Assembly (NCBI GenBank): GCA_013407085.1
Contig: JACCGJ010020033.1
Location: forward strand, 37,964 to 101,963
DNA length: 64,000 bases
Origin: Atriophallophorus winterbourni
Taxonomy: Eukaryota > Platyhelminthes > Trematoda > Plagiorchiida > Microphallidae
Direction of reading: 5' to 3'
Shown: piece by piece, positions 34,615-45,323 of the stretch
Numbering within the stretch: the stretch's first letter is position 1
How the letters are laid out: every line of letters starts with the position of its first letter
Program-made: the position numbers and the translations under genes
The notes under the pieces: model-generated
What the model was told of the DNA's origin: nothing
Databases searched by the model: none
Seen by the model: only the letters and a program-made list of their open reading frames with translations

Positions 34615-35573
34615 CCTTCCTGGACCTGAAACCTCTCATAGTACACGGAGTACTAAAATGGGGTCATATTTGACCCCAATCGTGTTTTGTATTTAAACAT
34701 GTTATTAAGGTTCTGCAATGGAATGAAATGAATAAAAACTATATTCTAGAGACTTTAAAGCTTTATTTTCAAATATTCATCAACTAAAATCCATATTTAT
34801 GGAAAGAAAAACAAAATTTAATAAAAGATAAACTGATGGGTACAAATTCAATTTCCATTCAGGATGACCGAGTTGTGCTGCCTTTTTTTCAGAACAATCA
34901 ACTATCATATTGAAAATACTATCATCAAAAAGTAGCTGAAATGCGCTTATTGGCGTCTCTATGTTTTTGCTGATAGCTGTAAGTCCAGGTGTCACTCGGA
35001 GAATATTTCGTCTCAAAGTTCTTCGTTGAGCTGAGTGGGGAGTTCTTCTCCATTTTGTTCCATCTCTTGAGGTTATGTAATTTTCATCATCATATTCATC
35101 TGAGTCTTCTTCATAAGTAGAAGAGGAAGAATCATCTTCATTAGGCAAGATATTGTCTTCTATTTCTGAATTTTCATCATGAATAAGTTCTTCTTCACTA
35201 TCAACCTCCGAATCGGATTTATATAAAGTTTCTTGTATTTGTTCATCACTAAGATATATACCAGACATAACTGGGTATTATTATCTGGAAAAAAATTATA
35301 AAAATTAAAAATTTCTGTAATAAATAAATTTTTAGGACAATATTTGACATCAACACATTCTCCTGAAATGGGGTCAAAAATGACCCCACACACTTAAAAA
35401 CGTCATAAGTAGTAAAATAAAACAAGTATCCAATTGGTACTGCTTGTCAATGTTTTACACATAATTTTAGGAAGGAAATGATAATTTTGGATAAATTTAA
35501 CCATTAGTTTAGCAGTTATTGCAAAATTACATACTCTGGGGCCATTTCTGACCCCATTTCAGGTCCAGGAAGG
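34615..35573 (-). mobile_element. Internally deleted piggyBac transposon (959 bp)
   Basis: Perfect 17-bp terminal inverted repeats CCTTCCTGGACCTGAAA (34615-34631; inverse at 35557-35573) sit exactly between TTAA (34611-34614) and TTAA (35574-35577), the piggyBac target duplication. Inside, three 18-bp hairpins of the form GGGGTCA-N4-TGACCCC lie at 34660, 35370 and, with one change, 35538. It encodes only the N-terminus of the transposase, so it would need a transposase from another copy. Confidence 0.92.
34780..35268 (-). CDS. piggyBac transposase, N-terminal remnant
   Basis: 162 codons. Residues 1-60 are acidic ('SDSEVDSEEELIHDENSEIE'). Then 'SRDGTKWRRTP' and 'VTPGLTAI', then 'TPISAFQLLFDDSIFNMIV', match the start of the DDE_Tnp_1_7 (piggyBac) domain. 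Intact transposases are about 550-600 residues and carry the catalytic Asp residues further on; here the frame ends soon after 'AQLGHPEWKLNLYPS'. The deletion must have removed the catalytic core and the Cys-rich C-terminus. The frame itself has no internal stop, so a short protein could be made; whether it has any role, such as regulation, is open. Confidence 0.85.
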   Translation of the reverse strand: MSGIYLSDEQIQETLYKSDSEVDSEEELIHDENSEIEDNILPNEDDSSSSTYEEDSDEYDDENYITSRDGTKWRRTPHSAQRRTLRRNILRVTPGLTAISKNIETPISAFQLLFDDSIFNMIVDCSEKKAAQLGHPEWKLNLYPSVYLLLNFVFLSINMDFS

Positions 35574-35577
35574 TTAA

Positions 35578-36059
35578 CAGCCCGATTACAAGCCACTCAG
35601 CATTCTCCAGGCGATATTGTTACAAACGCTCAAGGTTATTTGGGTTGTATATATAGACAAATACAATTTTTTTGTGGTGCGATTACTTACAAATTAAAAG
35701 TAGACAGCCTTGATATCCAAGAAAGTTAAACTAAAATTTCAGGTTTCCTATTGCAATGCCCGTTGGAATGGCACGACTAATAAATTATATCCATGAGTAT
35801 CGATCTGGCTGTACGGCCTAATAACGCAATATGCTATAGTAAATCTATATGTGAAATATCATGATGTATATTATTGTAAACGAGAATACAGAGCTAACAG
35901 ACGTTGATAATGTACACGATTATTGGGTGCATTGAAATAATAGTTAAATCTGTTATTACAAATCACATCTACGCAGATGTAATTCCTTTACAACAATCAT
36001 TGTGATTTTTGTTTCTATCGTTGACTTTAATTGACAGTTTACTAATTACACACATAGAA
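35578..36059. other. Unassigned AT-rich DNA
   Basis: No recognised signature. Confidence 0.4.
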
Positions 36060-36260
36060 ACGATTTATGGATTTCTATTATCAAATTGACGCAAGAAATT
36101 GTCCGTAAAACGAAGAAGCTCAATAAATGTAGTTGTGAAACAATAGGAAATTGCATGCTTTAGCGCACCTATGAAATTTCCTCCTAATCCATGTGACTGT
36201 GGATGTCTGGTGGCAGTGAACATATGCCGGTGACCAAGTGAATGTAGCCACTGAGTAACA
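36060..36260 (-). pseudogene. Ty3/gypsy integrase fragment
   Basis: The minus strand reads 'MFTATRHPQSHGLGGNFIGA' followed by 'TTFIELLRFTDNFL', parallel to 13844-13650 ('FTASRHPQSNGLAERF', 'TTFDELDRSVDNFL'). The catalytic Glu position is changed. Confidence 0.7.
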
Positions 36261-36439
36261 GATGATATAATGATTCGAAAGAGCTTAGCCGAATGCCGAA
36301 TGTTATTGCGTTATTCGCGTGATGAAGCGTTTATGGTGAAGCTTTGGCAGCTAGATTGCGAATACACGAGCATGCTTATCGACTCGCGAAGAATCACGAG
36401 TTAGTTGTTTAAAAAAATGGTGTGATCAATCGTTTTCAT

Positions 36440-36600
36440 GTATAAAATCGAGCCTTTAGACGCTCATCTTCTTCCTGTCGCATCTCTAGGCGGTAGCCGT
36501 TCAGACACAGCAAAATATAGACCGGCAACGCTACTTCCGTTGATCTCTAAATTAATGGAACGCATTGTGACTGCGTGCATAAGAGAACATTTTGAAAACC
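36440..36600 (+). pseudogene. CR1 RT fragment, left part of a split copy
   Basis: 'GGSRSDTAKYRPATLLPLIS' and 'LMERIVTACIREHFENQ' are the CR1 finger region. The copy is cut by PLE sequence at 36601 and appears to resume at 38455. Confidence 0.8.
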
Positions 36601-36632
36601 AAAAAAAGTTTGCAATGAATCGGTTATAGTAA

Positions 36633-36671
36633 GTTTTTGGTAACGTTTCGCTTCTGGACACAGACCAAGGG
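36633..36671 (-). ncRNA. Hammerhead ribozyme with core deletion
   Basis: On the minus strand CTTGGTCTG is followed directly by TGTCCAGAAGCGAAACGTT. Relative to 42656-42699 part of the core and one stem II strand are deleted, so it cannot fold as a ribozyme. Confidence 0.6.
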
Positions 36672-36854
36672 TGTCGGTACGAACAGTGTTCAGGTTTAAA
36701 TGGCATTCTCATGACCAATCCTGAATTCTCTAAGCTAGACAATGGAGATCAAATTAATTGATCACACCTGCTAATTGCTGTGTTCATCCCTAATTATTTA
36801 TTAATTGCACAGGTCAGCGTCTGCTGACACACTACTTACGTAAGCATGTGCGTA

Positions 36855-37156
36855 ACCAGTCCATAGCAAAATCGCTATTCTACAAGGTTGACCGACTCTG
36901 CAGCGATGATGCAGATAAGAGGCGAGCTCATGAAGAAGCCAGTCGCCGACTTGCAAATAATGGTTGCACGAAGAGCTTGATTAAGCGCCAATTGAACCGA
37001 GTTGAACATCCGCAACCGAAGACGGAAAAAGTTTGGCGAGCTACGGTATCTCTACCGTATGTCAAAAGCGCCTCCGAAGGAATAAGTCGAATGTTGAATA
37101 GCGCAGGTATTAGAGAAACATATAAGGCAGGCAGAACTCTCTGCTCCAAATCAACT
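36855..37156 (+). pseudogene. PLE ORF fragment between RT and GIY-YIG
   Basis: 'QSIAKSLFYKVDRLCSDDAD', 'RRLANNGC', 'WRATVSLPYVKSASEGISRM' and 'YKAGRTL' correspond to residues about 95-190 of the frame 44145-45137. Cut off by the CR1 insertion. Confidence 0.85.
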
Positions 37157-38074
37157 CAATTTTAATGGTCTAAAAAGCATATAGCTTGACAAAAACCACA
37201 GAATAATATGGGAGTTACGAATAACATGGGTAGAAAAACGGGATTTGTTTGCTTACTGAGCAGTTTAGGAATCAAGTAAAAATCCATTGGACAGAAACTG
37301 GTTTCAAAGTTCAAAGCTTTTATGGTGTAAAATATATGGGTTCAAAGTTTGGATTGGTCAACATGAAATTGTCCAAATTCGATTTGAATATATCCAAGTT
37401 GGGTGAATGTGCAACATTACAAGGTAGGGAGTTCCAGGTAAAGCATACACGTACGGAATAAAAGTACCTTCGACAGTTTAGTCTCGAGTCGGGAATATGT
37501 ACTGTATAGTCGTGACTCCGGCTGGTTCTGGGTGGTAGTCGCGTGAATAGTTGATTTAGGGGATGGTTGGGGGTATGCAGTATATTGAACATAAGTATCA
37601 AATCACCTCTAAGACGGCGGTAGCGAAAGTCGAATAGATTGAGACTTGCAATACGATCTTCGTATTGTTTGTGCTTTAAACCGCGTACGAGCTTGGTGGT
37701 CCGATGATATAATCTCTGCAAGAGGCTGATGTCCTTCTGTATCCAGGGTGACCAAGCCTGAACCGCATACTCCATGGTTGACCTCAAGTACGTATTAATT
37801 ATTCGATGAAAGGTTTGCTTAGTGAAACTCCCGAACACGCGTTTTAGCAGTAGCAATACTCGTGACGTCTTTTCATAGACATCTGTGACGTTATGTGACG
37901 GTTTCAATGTGCTGCTCACCCACACACCTAAGTCCTTCTCCTTGTCAGTGTTTTCAAGAATATGGGAACTCGAAATGTCTTCCAACAGTCAATACCTTGC
38001 ATTTTCTGACATTGAAAGGTAGTTCATTTCTAACTGACCAGTCTTGTAAGGCATCGAGGCGCTTATGGATAACC
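37157..38074 (-). pseudogene. 5'-truncated CR1, RT thumb and C-terminus open
   Basis: The frame 37985-37320 (221 codons) runs 'EKDLGVWVSSTLKPS', 'MEYAVQAWSPWIQKDISLLQ', 'RRLRGDLILMFNILHTPNHP', 'CRRYFYSVRVCFTWNSLP', to a normal C-terminus. A broken continuation reaches 38074. The 3' tail lies at 37157 next to PLE sequence. This frame resembles the interrupted CR1 at 52469-61990 more than the intact one, so it belongs to the subfamily with the TTTGAATC-type tail. No RT catalytic motif is present. Confidence 0.85.
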
Positions 38075-38125
38075 AAAGTAATGTGTTGCTCACAAGGGAT
38101 GGGGATGTGAGCAACACATTACTTT
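38075..38125. repeat. Perfect 19-bp hairpin at the CR1/PLE junction
   Basis: AAAGTAATGTGTTGCTCAC (38075-38093) and its exact inverse (38107-38125) flank a 13-nt loop. The arm is also the end of the short hammerhead repeat at 31917-31935. Confidence 0.9.
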
Positions 38126-38363
38126 AATCTGGCGTTCGGTTTTGCAGCGGATAAGGATTAACGAACATCACACCTAATACGCACATGATTACGTAAGCAG
38201 TGTGTCGGCATACGCTGACCTGTACAATTAATAAACAATTATGGATGAACACAGCAATTAGTAGGTGTGATCAATTATCTTGATCTCCCCTGTCTAGCTT
38301 AGTGAACTCAGGATTGGTCAAGAGAATGCCATTTATATCTGAACACTGTTCGTACCGACACAC

Positions 38364-38407
38364 TTGGTTTGACGAAGCTTCTGTGTTCAGAAGCGAAACG
38401 TTACGAA
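38364..38407 (+). ncRNA. Hammerhead ribozyme, one core mutation
   Basis: Same layout as 45324-45367, but the core reads TTGACGA instead of CTGACGA. The first core C is needed for catalysis in known hammerheads, so this copy is probably inactive. Confidence 0.65.
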
Positions 38408-38454
38408 AAACTTACTATAACCGATTCATTGCAAACTTTATTTTCATGACTATC

Positions 38455-38640
38455 TTACTGATACACACGTCCCAGTTCGCGTGGCAGCACCTTATCTAGA
38501 AAAATAAAGGACACGAATGGAGTTCCGCAAGGCTCGGTGCTTGGACCTCTTCTATTCTTGGTGTATATGAACTAGAGGATATTGGATGCAACTTCATAAG
38601 GTGCTTACAAACCTTATAAAGTAGTGTTAATGACGATCCA
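38455..38640 (+). pseudogene. CR1 RT fragment, right part of a split copy
   Basis: 'YLTDTHVPVRV' then, after a shift, 'KDTNGVPQGSVLGPLLFLVY'. It continues the CR1 finger fragment at 36440-36600 in the same strand, though about 75 residues between them are missing. Confidence 0.75.
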
Positions 38641-38699
38641 GCTCGACCGGTCTGTTTTGTGAAAGGGAAACAGATAGAATATCCTATATGGCTTTTACC

Positions 38700-39740
38700 T
38701 CAGGCAGCGATAAAGCGTTTTGTTTAGTTTGGGATGCTTTAGTTTGGGTGTGCCTCCGAATTGAAAGTTGAATTTCGCGCATACTAAAGCGTGGTCAGAA
38801 TCTACACTGGTGATCCAGTATGATCTGCAGTTTTTGACACTAACTCGCCACTTGTAGCTTATCACGATATGATCAAGCTGCGCTCAAGTACGTTGTGACG
38901 GGTATCGCCAAGTAGCTAGATGGCGCTTGGAATGTTAAAAATTTGTGGAGACGTGAAAGAGGCGTTAGTCGTCACAGAGGGACAACAATCTCTGTCTGTA
39001 CGTTCATTTGACATTCCATACTTCCCTCCAAGGAAGCGCTCAGAATGCGCTATACATGCAACTCGGGCATTAAGATCGCCGACAAGCACTATTATATCGC
39101 CACTGCATGCTTTTATTGAGAGAGCGGAGTTCTTCGTAGAATTCGTCCTTCACCTCATCTGCCCCACAGTTCGTGGGTGCGTAAGCCGAAATCACGAATA
39201 GGTTATGTCTCTCGTCACTCTGCTTGTTCACTCTGCTGTAACCCTGAAATCTCGCTGCGCAAAGTCTGCTATCAACAATTATCCAATATAGGAGGGAGGT
39301 TTCCGCTTTCTGGTTGAGAATAATTCCAACACCAGCTAGGCCGGCTGAGGAAGCAACGGGATCACTGGACACTCGTAGGTGGAACCTACTTCCAAGAGGC
39401 ATAGGAGAACTCAGTTTCAATACCGAATCCGTGTCGCGCAGACGGGTTTCTGATAGTGTCTCTATAAAGCGGGCTAATCCGAGCTGTTGTTCTGGTTGTA
39501 GCAGGGTGCAGACATTTAATGACGCAAGCCTAATAGAGGCGCGCGGTCAAAAGAGAGCTTTGGGAATAGACACCTGTCTAAGGAAAGTTGGCTGAGACGG
39601 AATTCGTCCAGCATTGATGGTTCGAAGTGCAAAGGCAGAGAGGGTGAGGGGATGACGTGTGCTTGCGATGTGGGTTGCGGAGAGTAGTAATCGGAGCTTG
39701 AATTTGTACATCGTGTGAGAACCATTGACATTATCATGTT
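38700..39740 (-). pseudogene. RTE-type LINE relic, endonuclease half
   Basis: On the minus strand: a start region (39737-39516), 'ASLNVCTLLQPEQQLGLARF' near 39530-39470, 'RVSSDPVASSAGLAGVGIIL' and 'VDSRLCAARFQGYSRVN' (39380-39240), 'LFVISAYAPTNCGADEVKDE' (39210-39150), and near 38870-38750 the 'SVDSDHALVCAKF' motif with the catalytic His. This is the N-terminal half of an RTE polyprotein; the RT half is not adjacent. Frames are broken in several places. Confidence 0.8.
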
Positions 39741-39779
39741 GTTGAACTTAGGCTAGATACTATCCGGTTGCCTACACCA

Positions 39780-40290
39780 AAGTCGGGGTGATTTCGTTAA
39801 TGGGGTCCCACCCCTAGCTTTTAGCGCCCTGGCTTTACCCACAAAGCAGTGGAGCAAGAGATTTTCGCACTAATTGGTGGTGGATGGCTGACGAAGCGGT
39901 TCATACTCCCTTTTCTGTAAAATTTCCAGTTCGGAGGCCGACGACCCTGTTGATAGTGACTGCAGTTTTTGCTTGTGCACCATACAATGTCCTTGTATAA
40001 GAAAAGGGGCAGTGATGTTTGAAGCGGCGAGTCACATCCGCCGCATCGTGATGTCAACATTGGATTTTTGTGGCTTTTTATACCGAGAACGCTTGCCAGG
40101 CGAAAACCCACCACACCCTCAGACTCCAACGCCGAACCTTTCGCTGAGCTCGGAGAACCGAGCCCACCCAGCTGGTACCACTTTGACGTATTTCGGCAAG
40201 CCAGCTGGATAATACAAAAACGAAACCAAAATTCCATGTTGACTAGCATTAGGACACTTGAAGTGATGTTGTTCAATAATTAGATTCGTA
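39780..40290 (-). CDS. Open frame upstream of the RTE relic, function unknown
   Basis: The frame 40276-39821 is open for 151 codons, on the same strand and just upstream of the RTE start. Features: 'GGLGSPSSAKGSALESEGVV', a CxxC pair ('RCGGCDSPLQ'), another Cys in 'VWCTSKNC' and Pro/Ser-rich ends. No domain is recognised. It may be the 5' region or a short first ORF of the RTE element. It is longer than expected by chance in AT-rich DNA, but its sequence is less AT-rich, so chance remains possible. Confidence 0.35.
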
Positions 40291-42602
40291 TTTTAAAGAT
40301 AGCAAAGCCTTAAATAGGCAATAAACATGTGTATATTGTGGCCTGCATTATCTGCAGAACTAATTCTGTATGCAGTAAGAAAAGATTGAATTATGCAAAG
40401 TCAAAACGCATTTTTAATAAAATGCTGCCTTTTAATTAATGCTGCAGAAAAACCAGCGCAATATTATCTTCATTAAAGCTTTGTGGTTTAAAATAATCAG
40501 CGATATATGGTGAAATATTAATCTTGGAACGGTAGCCACTGTATTCCTTCCTTTGATACCGATAAACTATCTGAACAGACGTTAGGTTTTAAGTTTGCTT
40601 TATCTAAAAAATATATACGTCTCTATTGTTTCTTTCGAACTTATGTTGATTATTATTTCTGGATATTTGAAAAAAGAGATATTATCGTTGTATTAACATC
40701 AGTTACAGATTCACCTGCTTATTCACGATTACCATGGAACGAAAGCAAAATCATTCAATCAAAAATAGTCCTTCGTGAGAAGAAAAAAACGAGGGATGTC
40801 TGGCGCGAAACCAGAACGTGAACAATCGATTTTATTACACATCACCACATAATGTAATGTCACGAATGAAATATAACCTAGGGGCTTGTAGTTTGCATTA
40901 AATATATTTTCTCACAACTCTCATCTGAACTAACAGAAATGCGTTTATAGGGAATAATCAACGACCAGCAAACAGGCAGACACTTATTGGAGTCTATTGA
41001 TTAGACTCGCAAGGAGATAAGTTTCAAAGCATTACTATTGTCGCTTGCATCATATCTGTGACCATTGATTTTCCGTTGCAATTCAGTGTGAATATTCTTA
41101 TTTTTTCTGCACGTAGTGTTGATGAGTGGACATCTTTCGATGTTTGGTCAAACTTCATTTGCACATGATTCACCATGTTTCTGGAAGTTTAGAACCATGC
41201 AGTTCACGAGGTCAATAAAAAATTAATCGAAATGATTCACATGCATATACCGCAGAGAACCTATGAAAATTAATATTTTTATTTTCAGATTACAGATGTA
41301 TCCAATTCAATTTTACTATGGCTGATGTTCACCAAATGCATAGGCATCGTAGCGTCAAAATACTGTATTTCCGCGCGTTTTTCGATGCAACAGTTTTGGT
41401 CAAATATTTGAACATTCGTCGTTCAACGACAATTTAACTGCATCCTGCAGTTTTTCGCAAAATGGAAATGGCAATATTCAGAAAGGAGATTTTTTGCAGA
41501 AATTGTTGAAAAACACTGGATGAACCTTGGTGCCGCGCATAAAAGAAATATTAGCTCAACCAAACATTGGACCATTTAGCACTATGTGTTCTATGTTCTA
41601 TTAAGAAATTAAATCATAAACAATATTCCGAAATGAAGATTATATTCGATATAATCGTATCTATCCCGTTAGCTAACAGATTTCTTGAGCTAAAGAGCGG
41701 TAAAATTTTTCAGATCGTCCTCACGATATCATATAATGAAGTTCGCATAAGATTTGCAATTAAACAACTCTTGGTCAGAGCTTTTTTTCTCTCCACATGA
41801 AACTGACTTCACATATTCGATAGTTTAAGGGAGGATTAAAATGTCAATTTCGTGGTTGCGTTTATCAGCGCGCTTGCTCAATATCCCATTGAATGTGTAT
41901 TCACCACATCAAATATCAAACACCCATCGAGTTGTGCAGTAAACTTGATGTGGATTGGCCACGGCCGTCGTTCACGGCTACCGTTTCTGGTGCACACCTG
42001 TGGGAATGCAAACATCAATCAACCACTCAAGTCTTCTCCACGATGCTGTTTGCATCAATTCAGAAACCCAGGATCTCCACGTAACCTTTCAGGAAACATC
42101 ATTTTTTTAGTTTTGTACTACAACCGATTTCGCGTAATTTGACTATCAGACTCTCAATTGTTTCTTAATTTTCCTTTATGATCAGCCCGGCGAATAGAAT
42201 GCCACCCGGCAATGCCGCCCTATGTAGTATGTCCTAGATGAACATAATTATTGTTCATTAAACAAGCGCTGTTTCCGAATTAATCGGGAATGGCAATCTC
42301 GTGAAACGAAATAGTCGTTACCGTTACCGAGCCTTTATCCGATGAAAATGAACGATTTTGATGCAAAGTGCAACGCAAAATCTTTTGAAAAGTGAGCATG
42401 GAAAATATATGTTGAGCAGGAAAGCATTTGAGATAAAACACGAGAATTATAATTGTGCTAATGATGGATCCCTAATGTTTATGACAAATTTACGCACTAA
42501 TAGGACCTGCGAATATTTGCGCAATATTAACTATTTACTCATAAGGTTTGTTTTTTATTTCCTTCCATGTTTCAATACTTTCCGATTCAAGCTTAAGTGT
42601 TT
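40291..42602. other. Unassigned AT-rich DNA
   Basis: No coding or repeat signature recognised. The words AACAAGCGCYGTTTCCG at 42265 and 18806 occur twice in the window and may mark a small dispersed repeat. Confidence 0.4.
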
Positions 42603-42655
42603 AAATATATGAAAAGAAGAAAAAAAGTTTGCAATGAATCGGTTATAGTAAGTTT

Positions 42656-42699
42656 TTGGTAACGTTTCGCTTCTGAACACAGAAGCTTCGTCAGACCAA
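42656..42699 (-). ncRNA. Hammerhead ribozyme of PLE terminal segment
   Basis: Minus strand: TTGGT, CTGACGA, stem II GCTTCTG-TGTT-CAGAAGC with seven perfect pairs, GAAA, CGTT, ACCAA. TTGGT pairs with ACCAA as stem I. ACGT around the cleavage site is palindromic, so helix III is of the dimer type. Confidence 0.75.
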
Positions 42700-42959
42700 G
42701 GGTGTTGGTACGAACAGTGTTCATGTATAAATGGCATTCTCTTGACCAATCCTTAGTTCACTAAGCTAGACAGGGGAGATCAAGATAATTGATCACACCT
42801 CCTAATTGCTGTGTTCATTCCCAATTGTTTATTAATTGCAAAGGTCAGCGTATGCCGACACACTGCTTACGTAATCATGTGCGTATTAGGTGTGATGTTC
42901 GTTAATCCTAATCCGCTGCAAAACCGAACGCCAGATTCTGTGAGAGTAGTTTATGGGTA

Positions 42960-43062
42960 AAAGGTGGTTTTGTTTTTTTGTTTGTGTTTGTACCGCCAAA
43001 GCGAGTACTAAAGGTGGTTTTGTTTTTTGTTTGTGTTTGTACCGCCGAAGCGAGTACAAAAG
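42960..43062 (+). repeat. 50-bp tandem duplication inside the PLE
   Basis: AAAGGTGGTTTTGTTTTTTG followed by TTTGTGTTTGTACCGCC and GCGAGTAC occurs twice, starting at 42960 and 43010, with a third start AAAGGTGG at about 43059. The inverse of the GTACCGCCGAAGCGAGTAC block is at 32612. Confidence 0.85.
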
Positions 43063-43375
43063 GTGGATGGGGCTGATATCTCCACAATCTGGCGTCCGGT
43101 CCTGCAGCGGATAAACATTAACGTGCGTAACCTCTAGTGTGCGCACCGATTACGCAATCGCGCTAATCTGTCAGCAGATGTCATTCACACCTGCCAAGAC
43201 TAGAACAATTAAGGGATTATACGGCACGTAGGGGTGGTGGTGCGTCAGTTGATATTGAACGCGCCTGTCCTTCTTAACGAGCGCAGAACCCACAATGGAC
43301 TGTGCAGTTCTTAACCAGCGTATGATTGGTCAGGTGAATGCAATTTAAGCTTGATCCCTGTTCGTACTGACACCC

Positions 43376-43418
43376 TTGGTCTGACGAAGCTTCTGTGTCA
43401 GAAGCGAAACGTTACCCA
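43376..43418 (+). ncRNA. Hammerhead ribozyme, internal PLE terminal segment
   Basis: TTGGT, CTGACGA (43381-43387), stem II GCTTCTG-TGT-CAGAAGC, GAAA (43406-43409), CGTT, ACC. All core bases are intact; stem I has three to four pairs. Confidence 0.75.
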
Positions 43419-43695
43419 TAAACTACTCTCACAGATTCATTACAAACTTTATTTTTTCATGATTATGATTCCCCGATCTGTCACAAACATTTTCCATTAC
43501 ATTGCGAACGCCAGATTGTTGAGATATCGGCCTCATCCACCTTGTTCACCGCATTCGCCCCAGCCTTTGTTATTTCACAGCCTCGGCGTGAAGTCTTTCC
43601 CTATAAGATTTCACACCCCGTCTTATCACTTTCACGTTATCAAGAACTACACTGTGTCCAGTGTCTAGCACGTGTTCAGATAGGGCAGATACATA

Positions 43696-45137
43696 AAGTA
43701 GGCATCCCCTTAAGACCCATTGTAGACGGCATTGGATCCCCAACACACGAATTGGCTAAACACCTTGCTCAGCTTTTGAAACCATTGGTTGGTAACACGA
43801 ATTCTTTTATCAAGAACTCGTTTGATTTTGTTCGTCGCTTAAGTACCGTAACAATTGGGGAGGATGAGATGATGGTTAGTTTTGACATAAGCTCCTTGTT
43901 CACGAATGTTGACACTACAAGCGCTTTAAAATTAGTGAGGAAATCACTCAACTCCGATATAACCTTGAAGGATCGTACCAACTTGAGTGTACAACAAATC
44001 ATCAACGTTTTAGCAATTTGTCTAAATATGAACCACTTCTTATTTAATGGACAGCTATACAAGCAAAACGATGGTTTAGCGATATGCTCACCCATTTCTC
44101 CAGTGCTAGCGAATATGTACATGGAGCACTTCTGAGAGATAGCTTTGAGAAACGTAGCGTTAAAACCAAAGATATGGTGGCGCTATGTCGACGATACATT
44201 CGTCATCATAAAGCGAAACAGACTAGAAGCATTTCATAGTTATCTCAATAGTTTAAATCCAAAAATCCAGGTCACAAAAGAAACCGAGTCTACGGAAGGG
44301 ACACTTCCGTTCTTGGACTTTCTCGTGCGAAAAGACAACGGCAAGATAAGAACAACGGTATATCGTAAGCCTATCGACACGGATGCCATTTTTAGATTCA
44401 CATCTGCGCACCCTAAAAGGGTATTTCAAACCATAGCAAAATCGCTATTCTTCAAGGTTGACCGCCTCTGCCGCGATGATGCAGATAAGAGACGAGCTCA
44501 TGAAGAAGTCAGTCGCCGACTCGAAAATCATGGTTACCCCAAGAGCTCAATCAAGCGCCAATTGAACCGAGTTAAACATCCGCAACCGAAGACGGAAAAG
44601 GTTTGGCGAGCTACGGTATCTCTACCGTATGTCAAAAGCGCCTCCGAAGGAATAAGTCGAATCTTGAATAGCGCAGGTATTAGAGTAACATATAAGGCAG
44701 GTAGAACTCTCCGCTCCGTATTAATGCATCTCAAAGATAAGACTCCTTTAGGTTGTGCGACGAACTGCATCTACCAAATCAACTGCAAGGGTTGCACGGG
44801 TGTTTACATTGGGCAAACGTCTAGAGAACTCTGCACTAGGTTAAACGAACACAGGAAACGAGTGGGAAAGCGACCCCGCAATCCCAGTGAATATCAATCA
44901 CTGATTCGGGATTCGGCCCTAGCTGAACACGTGCTAGACACTGGACACAGCGTAGATCTTGATAACGTGGAAGTGATAAGACGGGGTGTGAAATCTTATA
45001 GGGAAAGACTTCACGCCGAGGCTGTTGAAATAACAAAGGCTGGGGCGAATGCGGTGAACAAGGTGGATGAGGCCGATATCTCAACAATCTGGCGTTCGGT
45101 TTTGCAGCGGATTAGGACTAACGAACATCACACCTAA
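43696..45137 (+). pseudogene. PLE reverse transcriptase plus GIY-YIG, one stop codon
   Basis: One frame runs through 43696-45137, with a single TGA at 44133-44135. RT motifs: 'PLRPIVDGIGSPTHELAKHL', 'MMVSFDISSLFT', 'GLAICSPISPVLANMYMEHF' (PLE RTs usually have MGSP here, so it is mutated), then 'WWRYVDDTFVII' with the catalytic YVDD and 'EGTLPFLDFLV'. From about residue 205 of the second part the GIY-YIG nuclease follows: 'CIYQINCKGCTGVYIGQTSR', 'LNEHRKRV', 'HVLDTGHSVDLDNVEVI', 'SYRERLHAEAVEI'. The N-terminal finger part of RT is missing; the sequence joins an inverted endonuclease tail instead. It is probably inactive but well preserved. Confidence 0.9.
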
Positions 45138-45323
45138 TACGCACATGATTACGTAAGCAGTGTGTCGGCATACGCTGACCTGTACAATTAATAAATAATT
45201 AGAGATGAACACAGCAATTAGGAGGTGTGATCAATTATCTTGATCTCCCCTGTCCAACTTAGTGAACTCAGGATTGGTCAAGAGAATGCCATTTATACCT
45301 GAACACTGTTCGTACCAACACCC

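Larger units (their letters stand above)
36601..38452 (+). mobile_element. Penelope-like element copy, interrupted by CR1
   Basis: Order: inverted terminal segment (36601-36850, minus, matching 42619-42905), PLE ORF piece in sense (36855-37156), an inserted minus-strand CR1 (37157-38074), a hairpin (38075-38125), then the sense terminal segment with its hammerhead (38127-38452). The GIY-YIG domain is missing at the CR1 insertion. Its outer arrangement, inverted segment then ORF then sense segment, is the same as that of the PLE at 42619-45441. Confidence 0.75.

Noticed and set aside
36630..36671. Considered as an active hammerhead
   Set aside because: Part of the catalytic core and one stem II strand are deleted.
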